The notes under the pieces are model-generated. The model saw nothing but the letters and a program-made list of their open reading frames with translations. It did not search any database and had not been told where the DNA came from. A DNA stretch of 64,000 bases from Moniliophthora roreri (taxonomy: Eukaryota; Basidiomycota; Agaricomycetes; Agaricales; Marasmiaceae), in NCBI GenBank assembly GCA_001466705.2, contig LATX02000100.1, positions 496,001 through 560,000 on the forward strand, read 5' to 3'. Numbering within the stretch: position 1 is the first letter of the stretch; the number at the start of each line of letters is the position of its first letter. Positions 23,321 through 35,868 of this stretch are shown here, piece after piece. A program made the position numbers and the translations under genes.

Positions 23321-25250
23321 GAACCATCAATAATGCCTAAGTCTTGTTACAAGGCCTCATGACAGTTAATTTTGAATGTCAGAAGCATATATTACAAGCA
23401 GTGATATACCTACTGAACAGTAAATATATTCTGCAGAAACTCTTTCCCTCCTACTTGCAAGCACTGACCCTCCTAGTCCATGCACACTTCAAACTTTCAT
23501 ATAAAGGCCGCCCCAGAATTCCAAACACCCCAACTTCTCTTTCTTCCCTTCCACTACCATCTCCCCCCCCTCCCCTGCCTTCCCTTGTCCCTTTCCGTCT
23601 GCTTCCTCACACATTCATCTCCGTCAACTCGATATCAGCCATTCATGGTTCAATGACATGTTGAACGCATCATCTTGGTAAATTCCCAATACTTCTATCA
23701 TTTGCGTTAACTTACTCTTATTCAGACAACTTGGATTTGAAACGAAGTATGGCAATAGAGGGACAAGGAATCTCGCACACAGGATTAATAGTACATTCTC
23801 ACACAACTCACCAGCTGTAGTATATTCACATTCTTGTTCCTCTTAGCTGGCCAGCTCGCACCCAACACCCTTCATATCAAATCTGAAGCAACCTAGTCTT
23901 GACACAATGCAAATACATTCCCACATTCAGCCGTCAGATCCCAGCACTGCCTACATCCCCACTAAGACCACCTTGCCACATCGCCCTTGAAATCGTTATC
24001 TAGTCCACTCGAAACATGGATTCTGATTTGTTATCAAGCTCGGTCATATTAGTAAGATCACTCTTGAGACTGACATCTATGTAGAACTGATGGCTGCTCT
24101 CTTCCACAGCTTATTCAAATCTTTGCGATGTTTTAATAACATCTGTGCTCACCAGGCCCGTTTCCATTCTCCGCTGTCCCCTGAATATCCTAATAATGTT
24201 TTGGCCAGGTTACATTGCTCTTTGATGAGTCGTACTAGGTTATTTATAAGTAGACTCCATGCACCTCCTGTTCGTATACATACATGAATGGCACTGCTCA
24301 TATCCCCTGCAATCCACTCTGATACCTGCAATACAATATAAGCAACAAGATTTGATATGTCATGCACTCTTGGTTAGAAGCCTAGTAAGTAGTTATAGTG
24401 CTCAAAACCAGTTATATTCCCTTATAACCCAGTGTAACCCTCAAAACTTGTTATAACCCCAATCACTTGTGCTATCGCCTGTTGCTCATTGTATTCTCCT
24501 AAGCTCGTTATATTATACGGTATGTGTCATATTCTCCAGCACTCGTTCCATCTTCCCTTACCCATTATATTTCCAGCAACTCATTGCAATCCTCAAGACT
24601 GCTGGTGCCAGGTATCGGGCCTATATTACGCTGGAGATCGATTATGGTTGCGGTTGTAATCAACGGTGACCTTAACAGGGGATTGTCACCAATCTCAAGG
24701 GTAGGTACTCAGTTATAACTTCCCCCGGATTTTGCTGATGGTGAACATGTTTTACATGATCTGTAGTTGATCACAGACACAAGTAATACAATAACTAATC
24801 TATCTAGTTTTGTATAGTACAGGTACTGTGCTTCAACACTTCATATGGCAGTACCTACTGACATCCTTCCCCTCTGTCTTCAGGCGGGGAGCACCACGGT
24901 GAAGTCCGAAGATGACGCCCTTTTCTCCTGGCGCCTAAATTTCGGTCTTGACGTCACCATCTACTCTTGCCACACACCCCGGCTCTCCCTATGCTATCTG
25001 CCCATTCGAGCCAGCTGTCCAAAATAAGTCTCTGGGAAACCTTCTGGCGTATCAGTTGCTCATGATTGTGATATTTCGTGTGTCTGTCCCATGACCCTCC
25101 AAATCCAAACGGGCCGTGCCTTTAGTCTCGAGAACCAGACTGACGATACTACCTAACGATCACAAGTGATGTGGTACCGTGCCTTCATCTCATGACAATT
25201 CCCTCTCCCCGTGAAAACCAGAACCATTATTCTGTCTCCATTCCCTCAAA
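23321..25250. other. Intergenic region upstream of the glycosidase
   Basis: No supportable gene. Contains a C-rich run at 23566-23575, scattered TTATAACC motifs at 24390-24470, and about 300 bp of higher-GC sequence before the ATG at 25251 that probably includes the promoter. Confidence 0.4.
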
Positions 25251-27598
25251 ATGATGCGCAGACTACTTATTCTCTTTGTTCACGTTCTTTTACTCGCAGC
25301 CCAAACCATCGACAGGCATTCTGTTGTCTCGCGATACAATCCAACCCGAAATGCATCCAGTCTCACTACCCCAATGCAAGTCGGGAATGGCAACTTCGCC
25401 TTTGGTGCGGATGTGACAGGGATGCAGACATTCCAACCGTTTGCTATCATGTCTTCGTGGGGTTGGAAGAATGACTCGCTACCCGACGGGAAAACACTGC
25501 AGGACATAGAGAACTATCAAGGGGTCAGCTGGCTCAATCATGGACGGCTAGTGCAGTATGACTTTGGCGGAGGGAACCCAATAGAGCAGTGGTTGATCTC
25601 GAATCCCAATCGGGTGAATCTTGGGAGGATTGGATTGGAGTTTCGGGACGAGGACGGAGAGCCAGCAGACATCACAGAAAACTTGTTGGGGGATACACGC
25701 CAAGGTCTTGATCTCTGGACCGGAATCTTGACAAGCACCTTTACCTTCGACGGCTTACCTGTGACGGTCAAAACCATGTCCGCACAATCAAGTGACGTTG
25801 TGAGCTTCACTATTACTTCTCCTCTACTCGAAACAGGTAGATTGGGCGTCTTCCTTGACTTTCCGTGGAATGACGGAACAGCCAAGTTCAGTGCACCGTT
25901 CGTAGGTATCTGGAACGCGACTTCTAAACACACTACGACACTGAATACGAACCCTACTGGAGACATCCAAGCTGAAATAACACACGAACTTGGTTCCTCC
26001 GTTTTCGTCACTTCATTGGTCGGTGATGATTTTTTAATCGTCCGCAACTCCGATTCCCTACACCGCTACATTATGCAGCCGCGCAAAAATTCAAGCACCT
26101 TCGCCTTTTCAGCGGGATTTGCGCTAGATTCGCCCCAGACAGTTCCACATACATCAGAGGTTTTGGAGGAATCCAGCGGTAGTTGGAAGGACTTCTGGAC
26201 TCAAACCGGTTTTGTCGACGTCTATACAGACTCAACAGACGCTCGAGCGGACGAGCTTCAGCGACGCATCATACTATCGCGCTATCTGATGAGGGTCAAT
26301 GAAGCAGGAGATACACCACCCCAAGAAGTAAGAAATTGCGCCTCTTCCTGCCTCTGACCCCTAACATCCTCGTCTTCGCAGTCAGGTTTGGTCAACAATG
26401 GATGGGTAAGTAACATCAAGCAATATGATCGCTCTCTTCTAATCATATCGTCTGTCTATGGGGTTGACAGTACGGGTAAGTGGTGTTCATTTTACAGGTT
26501 TGAAATTGCTGATGGCTTCGTCACTCAGTAAGTTTCACATGGAGATGTACTTTTGGCATTCAGCCCAATGGGCTCTGTGGAATAATTGGGGTCTTCTTCG
26601 CCGGTCTAGCGACGTTTACTCTCGATGGCTTTCCAGCTCTATGGTGCGAGCTCAAGTCCAACAGGGCTGGACATCTGGTGCCCGTTGGCCCAAGATGACT
26701 GATCCGTCAGGCCGTTCCGCCCCCGGTCAGATCAATAATCTGCTCCTCTGGCAGCAACCACATCCGTTCATCTTTGCTCAATACGAGTATCGCGCCTTCC
26801 CATCGGAGGTAACGCTCAGGAAGTGGGAGGATGTTGTCAGAGAGACAGCGAACTGGATGGCTGCTTTTGCGTGGCTTAACGAGACCACCAGTCTTTATGA
26901 TATTGGTCCACCCATGTACCCGGTCAGTGAGGATACCAGCCCAAATGTTACGCGGAACGCAGCCTTCGAGCTTGCATACTGGAGGTTGGGGCTTGGTTAC
27001 GCCATTAATTGGATGAAAGACCTAGGCGCAGACATACCGGAGAACTGGACAGCCGTGAAAGATAATCTAGCGAAGCTACCTGTCGACAACGGAACGTACA
27101 GTGTTTATGAGGGTCTGGAGAGTACATTCTGGACGGATCCCGAATACACGAATGATCACCCAGCCCTTGTTGGTCTACATGGCTGGCTACCACCGACAGA
27201 TGACCTTGACCTTGACATTGCTAAATTGACGGCTGAGAAAGTCTGGACGAATTGGAACATCAGCAATTGCTGGGGGCGAGTATCTCTGTCTTTTCTTGTC
27301 AACAATCCGCTCATTACTGCGTAGATGGGACTTTCCAATGCTCGCTATGTCCGCTGCTCGTAATGGGGACACTGAGAAGGCAATAGAATGGTTGCTAGAC
27401 CCACTACTCATCTTTGATGATGTCGGCATGCCTGTGGGCGGGGTGAGAGTACCTACACCTTACTTCCCCGGTTCTGGGAGCTTGCTGTACGCCGTCGCGA
27501 TGATGGCCGCCGGGTGGGACGGTAGTGAAAGAGATGCACCTGGTTTCCCGGAGAACGGTTGGAAAATTCGTGTCGAAGGGGTTAACAAAGCACTATGA
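25251..27598 (+). CDS. Secreted six-hairpin glycosidase-like protein
   Basis: Exons 25251-26327, 26382-26405, 26471-26475, 26529-27275, 27325-27598; 708 aa. The N-terminus MMRRLLILFVHVLLLAAQ is a signal peptide, so the protein acts outside the cell or in the secretory route. The N-terminal half is beta-sandwich-like (VGNGNFAFGADVTGMQTFQ). The C-terminal half carries the (alpha/alpha)6 toroid signatures NNGWYGKFHMEMYFWHSAQW, SGARWPKMTDPSGRSAPG and NCWGWDFPMLAMSAARNG, resembling the GH65/GH95-type six-hairpin superfamily. Substrate cannot be assigned from sequence. Exon 2 is 24 nt and exon 3 only 5 nt; intron 4 (27276-27324) has a GC donor. All three choices are forced by reading frame and the conserved motifs. 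The gene converges on the TLC gene with 67 bp between stop codons. Confidence 0.9.
26471..26475 (+). other. 5-nt microexon (TACGG)
   Basis: Between a 65-nt intron (26406-26470; GTAAGT...GACAG) and a 53-nt intron (26476-26528; GTAAGT...CTCAG). Its five bases supply Y and two-thirds of G in NNGW-YG-KFHMEM. Without it the frame shifts and the motif is lost. Confidence 0.85.
27276..27324 (+). other. GC-AG intron in the glycosidase gene
   Basis: Donor GCGAGT after ...TGCTGGGG, acceptor GCGTAG, 49 nt. Joins NCWG to WDFPML. The GT at 27280 would put the next exon in a frame that stops after about 12 codons. Confidence 0.85.
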
Positions 27599-27665
27599 TC
27601 CAATACGAATCATACAGTCTAAGATCGGGCAGCGTTGTGTCTAATGGTCAGATCATTCGTAAACT

Positions 27666-28835
27666 TCACTCCATCTTTGCAATCTTGTCGACCTTCTTAG
27701 GCACTCCGTTAGATAATACTGCGGCTGCAGCCTTGGGCTGCTTAAACCTCTTTTGTAGAGCCGTAACCATCTTCGAGAACCTATTGGGCGGAATGAGAAT
27801 CGGGGTGGCCGACGAGTTTCAAAAGCTTACCAGATCCAATTCAAACCATTCAAAAGAATATTGCCCACACCATACACAAGAACAAAGGTTAGAGGAACAT
27901 TGTCTTTCACGTCGCGGAGGGTGTTCCAGAAGTTCCAGCTCTACAACTGACATTAAGCGGAAAGAAGATTAGGGTAGGCAGTATCTACTCACGACCCAGC
28001 TTCCATGAATGATTCTCACACCCAAAAACGAGGCCAACAGGAAAACGCCATTGATAAGTTGCAGGATGCCCCCACTGTTGTTGGTTTTGTCACAGAACCT
28101 AGGCCACCGGACGCAGTTAAGTTCATGATTAACACGTTCGCACACAGCACGCACCAATGGATGTTAAGAAATATCGTGCTTCTGTTTAGATATGGATTAG
28201 TACGAGAATAGATGAGAGCGTCCAAGCATCAAACGTACGTTTCCCAAAGTAGACACCTGGCCGCGTAATACGCAAGGAAAGGGTTCTATCAGAGCATAAG
28301 CGAGGGCAATATGAGGCATAGAAATTGAAGAATTCACGAAAGCCAGCAGATAAATCATCGAGCAAGCAACGCCATGGGCAACAAACCCGGGATCTTCAAA
28401 ATTGACAATAGCATCGAGGGAATCCCACAAGAAATACCCCAGACTGAACGCAGTCAGTGTCCCAACTCGATCATCCCATCCAAAAGCACGGTCTTTATCC
28501 AACGCGGGTAGATAGAGGGCTCTCAAAGCCAGGGGAACGCACACCAAAACATGTACCTGCGACACGATATGAATGCACCAATTATTCCTCCCTCGACGAC
28601 CTCTGAGCTTTGACCATGACTCTGACGCAACAATTGGGCTAATAAGGGGCGCCGCGACTTGATGGATGAAGAGGAAGAGGAAAAAAGAGCAGATGAGCGT
28701 GGGGATATGTGCTGGAAGCTTGGTTAGGCCGAGACGCAGGGCAAACTTTTCAAGTGGCCCTACGACCGCTCTCGGAACCAAGGACGTCGTCGCATTCATG
28801 ATTTCAATACTAATGTCCTTTCCTGCTGCCGGCAT
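27666..28835 (-). CDS. TLC-domain multi-pass membrane protein
   Basis: Exons 28835-28338, 28285-28239, 28181-28155, 28098-27993, 27940-27831, 27780-27666; 300 aa. Several hydrophobic segments (HIPTLICSFFLFLFIHQVAA, LVCVPLALRALYL, ACSMIYLLAF, LQLINGVFLLASFLG, VPLTFVLVYGVGNILL). Features of the TMEM56/TLCD4 branch of TLC proteins are present: GYFLWDSLDAIVNFEDPGFV, then PFLAYYAARCLLWE-TSTIFLNIHW-FCDK. These proteins sit in the ER or other endomembranes and are linked to lipid metabolism; the exact activity is unknown. Exon 3 is 27 nt. The tail (VPKKVDKIAKME) is lysine-rich and cytosolic. An ATG 36 bases downstream of the chosen one is an alternative start. Confidence 0.88.
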
Positions 28836-29129
28836 TGTTGTTGCGTGTGCGGGGAGTGTTTCTGGTTGTTTTTACGACTTTTGGAGAACGGTGCGGAAAG
28901 GTGGAAGCTTGGGCAGTTATGAACGACGGCAAGGAGTATGATGGTGGTGGTGAAAAGCCAACATTCGGGGAATCGGCATGTTGACGAAATGTTCAAACTC
29001 GTGGGCTGGAGGAAAGTTCAGAGTACTGCGAAAAACGCGACTGTCGCGTCAACTCGGCTTACTCAGATCAAGTTCTTATGCACGCCATGTACAAAGTATG
29101 GGCTCAGACATGTAAATCCGTTGAAGAGA
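28836..29129. other. Spacer between TLC gene and UTP21
   Basis: About 290 bp between two minus-strand genes; holds the TLC promoter and the UTP21 3' end. No clear motif seen. Confidence 0.35.
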
Positions 29130-32100
29130 CTACGTAGTATCCCTCACAAAGCCAAGTGCACCTAGTGAGCTGGTAACTAACTCCAAGACCCTCCTACTCT
29201 CTCGCCGCTGTACCGTAATCAATCTATCTAGATCGTCCTCTAATTCCACATTAGAAATTATTTCGTCCGCATGCATTCTCAGGAACACTTTTTGCAACGT
29301 TTGCACGGCCTCAAAATCTTGATGGGACGTCAACCGCTGTGTCAGTGCATTCAAAAAATTGCGACGGCTTTCGAGAGTCACTAGGGAGCGAACTTCCAAG
29401 TCGAGAGCTGCAGGGGATAAAGTTTTTACATAGCTGAAGAATGATTCATCTTTTGAAAAGGATGAGATGAGCAAGGAAGCTCTACTAGAAAGGACTGAAC
29501 TCACAATCTCCATCCTCCTTCTCCTCAGTCAACGTATTCAAGAAGATGCTGTTGGCATGCGCCGCGGCCTGTTCCAGTCTTCTGGTAGATTTCTGCTTCT
29601 GCACCTGGGCCTTCTCGATATCTTTTTTCTCCTGTAAAAATCTCGTTTCGACGCCCGGAAGAGTTGGTAAGAAGAAAGGTGCCTGTTCCGGCGCCTTCGG
29701 TTGTTCTTTTGGTTTATTTCGTTGCTAGAATCCAAGATAAGCTAGTGGTAACTAAAGAAGAAATATTCCTACCTGAATAACCTCAAGATTTAGAAGCGTT
29801 TGCCACCTTGAACGCGGTAATAATGTCAATGTGATAAGATCACCATCTAGCTTTGGGGGTGTTGAGAACACATCGGCCGGCGTATCTAATACTACTAGAG
29901 GTACCAAGGTATCGAGGTCTGATGAATGTATTAATGGTCAGTGAGTATCGGATGAATAGGGAAAGCTTTACCTTGATCCTCCCCTTGCATTGAAGGTAGT
30001 TGAACATTCGTGACATCCTCTTCGGTGATGCCCTGCAGCGAGACTTCCGTGTATTGCGCCCGATTTGCCCTATTTTAATTTCAGTCGCAAAAATAGGCAA
30101 CGGAAGTCACACTCCATACCATAAGCATACTCCAACGCTGTCCACATGCGACGTTGCTAGGAAATCACTCGTTGGTGAAAAAGACACGCTCGAGGCCACA
30201 CTAGACGTTTTAAAGGCATCGATCAACCGCCCGGTAGGTATATCAAACGTGCGAATGATGGAGTCAAGAGAGGTGGTGATAATCCACCGGGAGTCGGCGG
30301 AAAAGGTCTGACAAATATCGTAGTCAAAGAGCTGCGAGACATGGATATGGTTCAAAACATACAACATCTAATACCCTTCCTTTGAAGCCCCCGAGTTCTC
30401 TGACTATCCGCTTTGTCTCAATGTCGATGACTCGAACAATCATGTCGTCACATACGACAGCCAGCAACCCACTGTCCCGGTGTAATACAACCGAAACGGC
30501 ACCCGATGGGAGAACGAGGGTATGATCCAACCTTGCGGTATGGAAATCAAAGAACTGGGATAAAGGGTTGTCGGTTGTCAGAGAAATGTTACGAGTACAT
30601 GAGCGTTCCGCCTTACATTAATCGTGCCATCGAGGGTACTAGCAACCACTGTTCTATTCAGCGAATCTGAGGCCAATCCCGTAACGGAACGATCTGCCCC
30701 GGTTAAAGCTTTGATCGCAGCTTCAGGCGGAGCGGGTCCGACTTCGAAAGTTCGACGTCGGATTCCAGATTGCATATTCCACATGTGAACAGTACCGGTC
30801 GAGGAGCTGGCCAGTCCGAAGTTTCCGCAGGCTGTTACACATACAGACTTGCTAAAGTCAGCATATGATTGTGAATGAGTGACAAAGACATACCTTAATA
30901 GAACCTAGCGGAGGAATGCGCCCTTTTCCTTTGCTCTTTGCAGCTTCGGCAAAACTCAGACTATGCTTGCCGAGCTTCTTGTTCTGCATACTCCAGCATC
31001 GTGCAAACGTTTCGTCCGTGTGGGCAGTGAGGATGTCGTCCCAGTCTTTCGAGCGAGCAGCCGAATGCGACAAAGCGGTGATTGCTGGGAACTTCAGAGA
31101 CGCGACTGGTACTGACAGAGACGAGGCTTTTTTGGAAAGTGAACCTTGCGATAACTCGAACGATCGGGAATCACGGACGACGGAGGTGCATCGTAAACTT
31201 CGGTCTCTGGATGCGGTGAGCAGTTGCTTTCCGTCCTCACCATAGTATCGGATGAGATGAGGTGGAGAAAAGTGACCAGACCGAAACTTGAGAACACGAG
31301 GTGCAGCAGTCGGTGAATCGAAAAGCCATTGCTATACATATCATTAAGAAACTTCTTACAGCAAACAGAGAGGTAAAGCTGACTTTTACGCTGTTGTCTT
31401 CACCGGAGCTAATCAGGATAGGCTGCCCAGGTACCCACTCAAGGGCGCTGATTGCACCGTCATGAGCACCATGGACCATGTGCAAGAGACGACCGCCCGC
31501 ATTAAGGTCCCATATAGCTATGTGACCAAGAGAAGACGCTGACGCCAATATAGGTTCTCCATCTACATACGAGATGATTACTGTGCGTCACCAGGAATGA
31601 AGATCCAGTATTACTCACCACTACGGAAACTTATAGCTCTAATTCCTCCTCCCTCCATAAAGATACGTATTAGACGCTCGTCTGCCCGAATATCGTAAAT
31701 CGAGATTTCGCCCGACGTGAAGCCAACGCCCACCACATCAATAGCAGGAGACTGTGTCATAGTCGTTATAACACTTGTGCTCGTTGAGCTAGTGAGTTTA
31801 GACGCGAGGAACTTGTATATACATGACTGAGAGAGGATGTTCCATAGCTGTATGCTGCCTTCGTTACTTGAGACCAGGACCTTGTTGAGATATGTTGCAG
31901 GATGTAGTATAGATGTTGCTGTGAATCCATTTTCAAATTGTATTGCGGACTGAAGGTCTGGATGATGCGAAAGGTGAGAAGAATGCCGTTCTGGAGTGCA
32001 TCTGGAATGTACCTCCTTGTGTTGTATCCCAACATAACAATCGTGAACCATCCTCCGTGAGGGCAAGTATCCGCGACCCAAATATTGTGATATAGGATAG

Positions 32101-32611
32101 ATTCGTCTCGACAGGATTTGAAACGCGAAGAACCTTGAAAAATGTCAGACGTCCCAGATGAACTGTTCCATGTCAAAGTTCAACTGACCTCCCTCCCTCG
32201 CAGATACTTCACAACATGACAGCCCGTAGCCGCCCATACAGCATCACCGTCCATAGTCAAACACGAGATCTGTTCAGAGACCTCAGGACCTTTGAATAAT
32301 CGTCGCGGTACATTCCAAGCCGAGTAGATGCAGAACAGCTTACCGACGAATAGTAGGTCCATTTTTGCACCATTCCATAGAGCCCATGATCTCCCAAGAC
32401 ACGTCAGAATGTGTATTCGTGGTCCATCGGTTGCACCCTTATGTGAACGAGTTTGGAGGATAAATGGTATGTGATTGGTTATGATGCCCAAAGCCCGGAA
32501 AGGTACGAAAATTCGGGATTCATTTCCCGATCTTGTCGACTTTTTGGTCGATTTTCTGAGCTTCTTGCGGGGCGGTGTCGTCACGTCTTCGACTTCAGTG
32601 ATAACGGACAT
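29130..32611 (-). CDS. UTP21: U3 snoRNP/SSU-processome WD40 protein Utp21 (WDR36)
   Basis: Component of the UTP-B module of the small-subunit processome, needed for 18S pre-rRNA processing in the nucleolus. Exons: 32611-32189, 32133-32013, 31957-31619, 31562-31384, 31331-30894, 30847-30617, 30554-30363, 30307-30120, 30069-29972, 29918-29773, 29724-29505, 29449-29130; 964 aa, near the 940-950 of yeast and human. Family marks: FVPFRALGIITNHIPFIL near the N-terminus; WD repeats such as GFTATSILHPATYLNKVLVS, SLGHIAIWDLNAGGRLLHMV and AARSKDWDDILTAHTDETFA; and the C-terminal Utp21 domain (PKAPEQAPFFLPTLPGVETR, VKTLSPAALDLEVRSLV, SHQDFEAVQTL). An in-frame ATG at 32719 would add 36 residues that do not look protein-like, so I chose the one at 32611. 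The intron at 30848-30893 is 46 nt, the shortest seen here. Confidence 0.95.
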
Positions 32612-33239
32612 CGAAGAGAAAAACTTGGATCCTCGAAAGGCGCCTCCACAAAATTTCTTCCCAGTCACATGACTGGAACACTTCTCAAGAGTCAAGACTG
32701 AGGACTCGGGAAAATTCATATGGGACTTCACTAGCTTCACTCACGAATCACGATAGACAACGATACCTCAGCGATACATGGGGCCCTTGCTCGCTTCTTT
32801 CAAAACTATCATAGCGTAATATAACGGCTACTGTGCTATTCTGGGCATTTGGGTGGATTTGGAAGAGATCGCCTCCGAAAACGCCGTCAGCTTTGTGGTT
32901 CCATTGGACGCATGGCAGTCGATGGCAACCAGCTTCATTGACCAGTCAAATACCGACCCATTTATGACTGTGGACACTGGGCGCATATTGATGCCTTGTT
33001 GAAGATTCAGTGGCTCACTTGCATCTGTCGCGCTCGGTGTCAAGTACCACGGAAGTCTGACAAGCGTACTGCCTACCATCCCTCTTCTTGGGTCGAATGC
33101 TCAAGTATTTAAGGCGGGGATAGAGCTGAAGCTCGGTAGAGTGTTCGTCTCTTCGTCGGTTTTTCTACTCTTTTTTCATATCCTTGACGGATATTTTTGT
33201 CTTTTTTTCTTAGTCTCTCTTTCGTTTTAAATCTACAAC
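32612..33239. promoter_or_regulatory. Divergent promoter region, UTP21 / secreted protein
   Basis: About 630 bp between divergent starts. Near UTP21 there is a TCATGTGAC box at 32668-32676. Near the plus-strand gene there is a TATA-like TATTTAAGG at 33103-33111 and a long T/C-rich tract (33140-33235) running up to the ATG, as in many strongly expressed fungal genes. An 84-codon minus-strand frame at 32828-33079 has no supporting features. Confidence 0.5.
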
Positions 33240-34598
33240 ATGAAGGCTTCAATCGCTGTATCTCTCCTTATGCTTGGTCTGGCTACCAACGCCCGTCGGT
33301 TCGTTCACCGCAGGTGAGTTGAAATTCTCCAGAATCTGTCCAGTAATCAAATCTTGTATTTCAGTGGTCCAACGTCCCCGCCCGCTTGTGTGGCTAAACA
33401 GCAGGGCACAGTCGACAGTAATTCCACATTGCCGGTCTCTGAACCACCTGTCGTGGATACTGGCGATAACGCTACCACTTCCGTTAGCGTCGATGTACCG
33501 ATAAACTCAACCTCGATTGTTCTTAACGACGGCTCTGTGGCCTCCGCTACTCCAAGTTTCGTCAGCGGCCTGTCTGCTCCTCCAGCTGCCCCCACAGGTG
33601 TTGACGCTGGGGAATCCGACAACTCGACTTCCAATGCTACCTTGTCCAAGCGTATTGCGCAGTTCGATCTGCCCGACGTAGCTCTTGCGTGGCAAAAGCT
33701 TTGCCTTAACAGCGGCGGAGACATCTTCAGCTTTGATTCTCCCTGTGTATCCCTTGGCGGCTTCCGTGGAATTGATGCTCTGCTCGCCAACGCCGATCCT
33801 TGTGCCCAGCAGGATGTTGCTGATGCTATGATCACCTTTGCTAAAAGCCCTGGTGTGATTAACTCGGATGATTTGATCGCATTCGCTATTGCCTATCGAA
33901 AACATCCTAGGAATGCGATTAATATTTTGGGTATCACACCTGCCACACCTTATTGTTTGAGGGCCCCTCTCCATAAAGAGTTGCTTGGGGTGGTCAATGG
34001 GCAGCTGGAGGGTGTGGAACCGGGTTTGTATGGAGGACCTAACTTCCCTATCGTCCCATTTGGAAGCGGTATGTCGTCTATGCTGATAGGGCAGAATTTA
34101 TTTAACTGACAATATTCTTCAGAGGGAACATGCCCTTTCGGCACGGTTCCAGATGTAGCAACCTGCTCGTGTGTGGCCGACGAAACTGCCTCGAAGGAAC
34201 TTCCTCCAGTCTTGAACGGGACGGACACCTCAATCGCTACTGCCACGGCCACAGCTACTGAGGATCTTCCCCCGGTCCTGAACGGGACGGACACCTCAAT
34301 TGCTATTGCCACGGCCACGGCTAATGACGATGTTCCACCTGAATCTTCAGTAGCAGCAAAGGCTACCGGAACCGTTGATTTTTCCGCAACTGTCACCGCT
34401 GCTAAAGGTGCAGCGACCGAATCCGTGGTCTCTGATGACGCTGGAAATGTCACTGCAGTTGAATCGAGTGTCAACACCGATGTTGCCTCCTCTACTATTG
34501 CGGACGATGCTGCTGTCACGACAGCTGCGGCACCTCCTGCAACTATCTCCATTGAAGGATTCAGTGGGAACATAAATGATCCCAACGGTCGGAGATAA
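33240..34598 (+). CDS. Secreted Ser/Thr/Ala-rich protein with a Cys-containing central domain
   Basis: Exons 33240-33313, 33365-34068, 34123-34598; 417 aa. I recognise no named family. MKASIAVSLLMLGLATNA is a signal peptide. Next is a Ser/Thr/Val-rich stretch with several N-x-S/T sites. The central domain (about residues 140-280) has conserved-looking Cys pairs: WQKLCLNSGGDIFSFDSPC, NADPCAQQDV, TPYCLRAPLH, EGTCPFG and ATCSCVADE. The C-terminal tail is low-complexity and acidic, with two tandem 22-residue units (ELPPVLNGTDTSIATATATA and EDLPPVLNGTDTSIAIATAT) encoded at about 34196-34327. It ends NDPNGRR with no GPI signal. Likely a glycosylated extracellular or wall-associated protein. Confidence 0.88.
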
Positions 34599-34760
34599 GT
34601 TGGGTGCTGTACCGGGTGTACTAGGGTATAGTAGTGATAGTTCAAGCAAGTCTTCATAGATATGAATAAAGTAATAATGATAATTTGTGACTGTATATGC
34701 CGTCTGTCTGTTCGCCCTTCGAAAAGTTCCCATGGGAAACCCTTTGCTTCCACCACTACC

Positions 34761-35740
34761 ATGTCCGAACCCGACGCCTTCAATTCTACCAGTCAGGAAA
34801 CATTCAAGCTTGATACATCCTTCGCCCAATCTCCATACTTTGTACCTGCTTCACTCTTGGCTGCATTGATAGCTATCATCGGTGTGTATAGGGATTCACT
34901 ACTACCGAGCCGCGTCTCACCGCACCGCACCACATCATGCAGCTGTCGTCTTCCTCAGCAAACGGTCCAACAGCTCTAGAGGGAATGTCCTGCTTCTCAT
35001 AGGAGCTCCAGACTCCGGAAAGACGGCTCTTCTTACTGAGGTAAATACGAGCTAGCTCACCTTGTGGATGAGGGGTTTTAACTTTGACTTGCTGTAGCTC
35101 GTGTACGGTCAGACAGTGCCAACACACACCTCCTTACAAACGAACGTATCTCTTCTGCGGATACCTGGAAAGAAGCAGCCCTTCAAGGTCATTGATATTC
35201 CCGGGCATCCAAGAATCCGAGATCAGTTCAAAGAGTTTTTGGGAGATGCAAAAGCAGTCGTGTTTGTCGTTGACGCGAACACAGTTTCGAGGAATGGTAC
35301 ACTAGTGGCAGAGTGCGTTTTCTAGCATTCTTTTACTTATAGATGACTGACAAGTGTATAGACATTTGCACTCGATATTCAAAGGCCTTCTGTCTCTACC
35401 TCCGTCCCACAAACTGCCACCTGTGCTCATTCTAGCACACAAAACCGACCTCCTAAAGTCATCTGCAATTACCGATACGAATTCACTAGCTGTTGACCGT
35501 GTGCAGAAAGTCCTGCAACGTGAACTAGAGAAGAGAAGAGTCGCTCAATCTGGTGGTATGGGCGTAGAGACAATGGGTTCAGAGGACGAAAAATCCGAAA
35601 TTAATGGATTGGAGTGTACCAGCCAGGGTGGTATCTTTCAGTTTGAGAGCTGGGAAGGAGGTGATGTTATGTTTTTGGGTTCTTCTATCAGACAGCTAGG
35701 ATTACAGGCATTCCAGGAGTGGTTGGAAAGGAATATGTGA
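34761..35740 (+). CDS. SRP102: Signal recognition particle receptor subunit beta
   Basis: ER-membrane small GTPase that anchors SRP receptor alpha and helps hand ribosome-nascent chains to the translocon. Exons 34761-34881, 34943-35040, 35098-35312, 35362-35740; 270 aa, normal size. One N-terminal membrane segment (about residues 26-46, VPASLLAALIAIIAVVFL) has no preceding signal peptide, as expected. GTPase motifs: G1 GAPDSGKTAL, G2 region THTSLQTNVS, G3 DIPGHPRIR, G4 AHKTDL (His in place of the usual Asn). The region GSEDEKSEINGLECTSQG is the variable insert before the final helix. Only 162 bp separate it from the upstream gene. It converges on the metaxin-like gene. Confidence 0.95.
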
Positions 35741-35868
35741 TGTATTTATGACAAAGGACGAATATTTATGTTAGCGGTTAGTTTTTGGAAAAGTTCACGA
35801 GTTTACGTCTATGGGATATATAACGCAGTCATGCCCTGCTTCCTTCCCTATGCTCCACCCACTGTGTA

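Noticed and set aside
32612..32719. 36-residue N-terminal extension of UTP21 from the ATG at 32719
   Set aside because: The extra residues look like translated promoter DNA, and the shorter form fits the family length better; not excluded.
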